Position numbers and translations under genes: made by a program. The notes beneath the pieces were generated by a model. That model had not been told where the DNA came from and made no database searches. It was given only the letters and a program-made list of their open reading frames with translations. From an uncultured bacterium (GTDB lineage Bacteria > Actinomycetota > Coriobacteriia > Coriobacteriales > Coriobacteriaceae), in assembly GCA_905215275.1 (NCBI GenBank), contig CAJMPE010000080.1, positions 1-8,562 of the forward strand: a stretch of 8,562 nt of DNA, written 5' to 3'. The first letter of the stretch is position 1. Each line of letters begins with the position of its first letter. Positions 6,600 to 8,562 of this stretch are shown here, piece after piece.

Positions 6600-7703
6600 C
6601 TAGATGCGGACCGGCATGACCAGGTACAGGTAGTTGATCTTGTCGTAGGACTTGAAGATGCCCGCCTGCGAGTAGCTCTTGAGCTCCAGCGTGATCTCCT
6701 TCTCCTTGGACAGGGCATTGAGGCACCCGAAGATGTAGTGGTAGTTGAAGGCGATGGTGCCCGACTCGCCCTCGGCCTCGACATCGATCGTCTCCTGCGC
6801 AAGGTCCTGGTCATTGGAAATGGAGGACAGGCCCATCTGCCCGTTCTCGACATCGATCTCGAACTTGACGGCGGGGTTGGCGCTCGCGATAACGGCCACG
6901 CGCTTGAGGGCGGCGTTAAAGGCGGCGACGTCGATCTTGACGCTCGTCACGCACGAATCGGGGATGAGCTGCTTGTAATTGGGATATACGCCCTCGATGC
7001 GGCGCGACACGTAGGTGGTGTTGCCGGCCTCAAAGACAACCTGAGTGTCGGTGGCGCCGATCATGATGGTCGCCTGGCTGGCCATGATGTTCAGGGCGTC
7101 GTTGAAGGCGTCGGCAGGCACGTTGAGCTCAAAGGAACCTTCGAGGGTCGAGGTCTCGACCTGCGTATCGCACACGGCCAGTCGGAAGGAATCGGTCGCG
7201 ACCAGGCGCACGGTGTTGTTCTCGACCTTCATGTGCACGCCACCCAGGATGGGACGGGCCTTGTCAGTCGAGGTTACGCGCCATACGCGACTCACCATTT
7301 CGGACAGGATATCGGTCGGCAGTTCGACGGCGCTCTCGATGGCGTATGCCGGGAACTCGGGAAAGTCGTTGGCATCGAGCGTGTTGAGGCGAAAAGAGCT
7401 CTTCTCGCAGCCAATCAAAACCTGACGCTCGGACAGCTCAAAGGTGACCGGGGCATCGGGAAGGGTCTTGGTGATGTTGGAGAGCATCTTGCAGGGAATC
7501 ACCATCTCGCCCTCCTCTTCGACATGAGCCGCAATGCGGTGACGAATCGAGATGGTGTAGTTGGAGGTCTGGAATTCCAAGATGCCGTCTTGTGCCTTGA
7601 CGAGCACGCCCGACAGAATGGGAAGGGTGGATGCCGAAGCGACGCCTTTCATAACGACGCCGATGGCTTGCGTAAGCGAGCTCTGGCTGACGGTGAACTT
7701 CAT
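6600..7703 (-). CDS. dnaN: DNA polymerase III beta subunit (sliding clamp)
   Basis: The 367-residue product has the length and three-fold domain layout of the beta clamp (about 1-120, 125-245 and 250-367). It forms a ring dimer that tethers polymerase III and other enzymes to DNA. It starts MKFTVSQSSLTQAIGVVMKGVASASTLPILSG. It includes the conserved RPILGGVHMK and LVATDSFRLA strands of domain 2 and the YPNYKQLIP segment, and it ends YLVMPVRI, the form of the C-terminal pocket that binds client clamp-binding motifs. ATG 7703 is preceded by GAAAGG (7713-7718), nine bases upstream. dnaA lies 238 bp further upstream and recF ten bases downstream. Nothing is odd in the protein. Confidence 0.98.
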   Translation of the reverse strand: MKFTVSQSSLTQAIGVVMKGVASASTLPILSGVLVKAQDGILEFQTSNYTISIRHRIAAHVEEEGEMVIPCKMLSNITKTLPDAPVTFELSERQVLIGCEKSSFRLNTLDANDFPEFPAYAIESAVELPTDILSEMVSRVWRVTSTDKARPILGGVHMKVENNTVRLVATDSFRLAVCDTQVETSTLEGSFELNVPADAFNDALNIMASQATIMIGATDTQVVFEAGNTTYVSRRIEGVYPNYKQLIPDSCVTSVKIDVAAFNAALKRVAVIASANPAVKFEIDVENGQMGLSSISNDQDLAQETIDVEAEGESGTIAFNYHYIFGCLNALSKEKEITLELKSYSQAGIFKSYDKINYLYLVMPVRI

Positions 7704-7721
7704 CTTTTAATACCTTTCTAT

Positions 7722-7735
7722 AGATATAAATATCT
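7722..7735. repeat. 14-bp AT-rich palindrome upstream of dnaN
   Basis: AGATAT-AA-ATATCT is a perfect inverted repeat directly beside the triplet run and just upstream of the dnaN ribosome site. It may be part of the unwinding element, a -10 region, or an operator. In an AT-rich tract it may also be chance. Confidence 0.4.
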
Positions 7736-7753
7736 TAATAATAGTAATAGTAC
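7736..7753 (+). promoter_or_regulatory. Candidate DnaA-trio element
   Basis: The plus strand reads TAA TAA TAG TAA TAG TAC. DnaA-trios are repeats of 3'-(G/A)AT-5', that is 5'-TAG/TAA-3', on which DnaA assembles to open the duplex. The strand and direction fit: read 3' to 5' the triplets begin on the side facing the box-like repeats and run towards the AT-rich tract. Five consecutive exact triplets, plus a sixth ending in C, are seen directly; the function is inferred. Confidence 0.5.
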
Positions 7754-7834
7754 TGACGAAACTGTTGATTACTCCTAAAAGTGCAGGTCAGCCCTAAAAA
7801 GAGAATCGACAGGAACCTGTGCGCAACCGGGCAT

Positions 7835-7926
7835 GTTTTCCACGTTCAAAACCTGCGCAAAACTTTTCATCACCGCAGCTCGAGTTTTTGACACCTTATA
7901 ACCGCCGTTTCGACAAGTTTTCAACA
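7835..7926 (-). repeat. Five degenerate DnaA-box-like repeats
   Basis: On the minus strand these are TGTTGAAAAC (7917-7926), TGTCGAAAC (7907-7915), TGTCAAAAAC (7884-7893), TGATGAAAAG (7863-7872) and CGTGGAAAAC (7835-7844). All lie in the same orientation, with first bases 11, 22, 21 and 28 bp apart. They resemble TGTGGATAA, the reverse complement of the DnaA box, with two or more differences each. They could be weak DnaA sites or binding sites of another regulator of dnaN. Confidence 0.4.
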
Positions 7927-7941
7927 GGTGTGTCCATTTAC

Positions 7942-8455
7942 CTACGAGCGTAGTGTAATTTTATCGCGCAGCGACTTGAGGTCTTCGGTAACAGTCCGGT
8001 CTTCCTGAATCATCTTCTGAACCTTTTTATAACTCGTGCTGACGGTCGAGTGGTTGCGGTTGCCAAACTCGGCACCCACGGCCGTCGTCGTCATCTCGCA
8101 CATCTCGATCGCCAGGTAGATAGCGATATGGCGCGCCTTGGCGATATTGGCGTTGCGGCGAGGCCCGATGAGTTCCTCGTGCGTCACACCGTATTGCTCC
8201 TCGATGACGGACTGGACCGTCTGCACATTGATCTTCTTGGCCGATGTATCGAAGTACTGGTTGGCGATGGCGTCGATGTCGTCAAAGGTGAGCTCCCCGC
8301 CCTCGCGCTCGCGATCGCCCGCTTCGCCGGCACAACGCTCGCAAAAGCTCTCGAGCTCGCGAATGTTGGTGCCCGAGACCTCGGCCATGTGTTTAAAGTG
8401 CGCGTCGGTCAGATGTCCGCCCTCGCCCCCGTAGGCCGCCAGCAGCGAGTCGTTG
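7942..8455 (-). CDS. dnaA: Chromosomal replication initiator DnaA, C-terminal part
   Basis: DnaA binds DnaA boxes and opens the origin. Only the end of the AAA+ domain and the DNA-binding domain IV are present. The Sensor II region TNIRELESF is followed by a helical linker. Domain IV has the basic loop GPRRNANIAKARHIAIYLA and the DnaA signature helix EFGNRNHSTVSTSYKKV, and the protein ends LRDKITLRS. The stop is TAG at 7942. Upstream of about residue AGNDSLLAAYGGEGG the frame continues, but into MutY sequence, so the Walker A, Walker B and N-terminal domains are absent. The true left limit of DnaA sequence is uncertain by some tens of bases. Position ahead of dnaN supports the call. Confidence 0.93.
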
Positions 8456-8470
8456 CCTGCCTCGGGCGCG
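8440..8470. other. Second chimeric junction, mutY to dnaA
   Basis: Protein identity changes from MutY to DnaA within roughly ten codons, around the GCC GCC GCG CCC GAG GCA segment. Both sides are GC-rich, so no composition step marks the exact point. The frame is kept. The low-complexity GC-rich word at the join would let an assembler bridge two genomes. Confidence 0.75.
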
Positions 8471-8562
8471 GCGGCGAGCGACGCAACGTCGGGAAAACGC
8501 TCCGTGAAACGGAGGTAGTACTCCATCCCCTGCGCCACGCGGGTCTGCTGGAGGATCACTTC
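8456..8562 (-). CDS. mutY: MutY adenine DNA glycosylase fragment fused in frame to dnaA
   Basis: The minus strand from the window edge reads EVILQQTRVAQ, then a YYLRF segment, then FPDVASLAAAPE. This is the MutY/Nth-family segment of A/G-specific adenine glycosylase, an enzyme that removes A paired with 8-oxoG. The first residue at the edge corresponds to the catalytic Glu in SEVMLQQTQV of E. coli MutY. DnaA has no such sequence. After APE a normal MutY would go on with a DEV...LGYYSRARNL-type helix; here it changes to DnaA sequence. The wording RVAQG, YYLRFTERFPDV resembles Bacteroidales MutY, and the fragment is GC-rich, which would suit a higher-GC member such as Alistipes, but this is memory-based. 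A natural MutY-DnaA fusion is very unlikely. Confidence 0.8.

Larger units (their letters stand above)
7704..7941. other. dnaA-dnaN spacer, candidate oriC unwinding region
   Basis: No gene lies in these 238 bases. Reading from dnaA towards dnaN, there are five same-strand DnaA-box-like repeats (7835-7926), a GC-richer stretch, another box-like word (TGTTGATTA, 7763-7771), a TAA/TAG triplet run (7736-7753) and an AT-rich tract reaching the dnaN ribosome site. This is the order of elements in the Bacillus subtilis unwinding region, which also lies between dnaA and dnaN. None of the boxes matches TTATCCACA exactly. The leader must also carry any dnaN promoter. Confidence 0.5.

Noticed and set aside
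6590..6853. Extended RecF start 88 codons upstream of MTMF
   Set aside because: The extra residues are Arg/Pro/Ser-rich and come from the wrong frame of dnaN; all known RecF proteins begin near the FARDLSVAHYRSF segment.
6582..7778. Long plus-strand open frame opposite dnaN (398 codons)
   Set aside because: It mirrors the DnaN coding sequence, has biased Val/Gly/Asp content and shows no recognisable domain.
7942..8559. A natural MutY-DnaA fusion protein as a new repair-replication system
   Set aside because: The glycosylase part is a short fragment without its DNA-binding or iron-sulfur regions, and the DnaA part lacks its ATPase core. With the other junction in gyrA, a chimera is far more likely.
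1..8562. CRISPR arrays, tRNA, rRNA, transposases or defence genes
   Set aside because: No regularly spaced identical repeats, cloverleaf sequences or such protein motifs were seen on either strand.

Overview
The window is a replication-origin gene cluster read entirely from the minus strand (right to left): dnaA (3' part) - dnaN - recF - dciA (DUF721) - gyrB - gyrA. The central part, about 2041 to 8455, is GC-rich, with G/C-ending codons, GTG starts and strong AGGAGG ribosome sites. The gene order and protein sequences fit a high-GC Actinomycetota gut organism, most likely a Coriobacteriia member such as Collinsella. That assignment is from memory of the families, not from a search.

The window does not look like one genome. 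At about 2041 the composition changes abruptly, inside gyrA and exactly at the catalytic-tyrosine motif AMRYTEAR. The first 192 codons are GC-rich and Coriobacteriia-like. The remaining 680 codons, to the left edge, are AT-rich and Lachnospiraceae-like. The reading frame is unbroken, so the open reading frame looks like a normal GyrA but is a hybrid. At the right edge, about 8455-8465, the DnaA reading frame runs into a fragment of the adenine glycosylase MutY (EVILQQTRVAQ...), which in wording resembles Bacteroidales proteins. Two unrelated junctions on either side of a coherent core point to a chimeric metagenomic contig rather than to new biology. Recombination at gyrA is possible but needs read-level proof.

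Region by region: 1-2618 hybrid gyrA; 2619-2796 gyrB-gyrA spacer, mostly one arm-and-loop of a 107-bp imperfect hairpin (2695-2801) that includes the gyrB stop codon; 2797-4827 gyrB; 4828-4932 spacer with a clear intrinsic terminator; 4933-5496 dciA, overlapping the end of recF; 5483-6589 recF; 6600-7703 dnaN; 7704-7941 dnaA-dnaN spacer with an AT-rich tract, a run of TAA/TAG triplets oriented like a DnaA-trio and a set of degenerate DnaA-box-like repeats, making it a credible oriC unwinding region; 7942 to about 8455 dnaA 3' part; about 8461-8562 mutY fragment.

Together the genuine genes supply initiation (DnaA, with the DUF721/DciA protein implicated in helicase loading), processivity (DnaN clamp), gap repair (RecF) and supercoil control (GyrB/GyrA) next to the probable origin. 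I see no CRISPR array, tRNA, rRNA, insertion sequence or new multi-gene system. The most interesting authentic signals are the candidate origin element and the long gyrB-gyrA hairpin.
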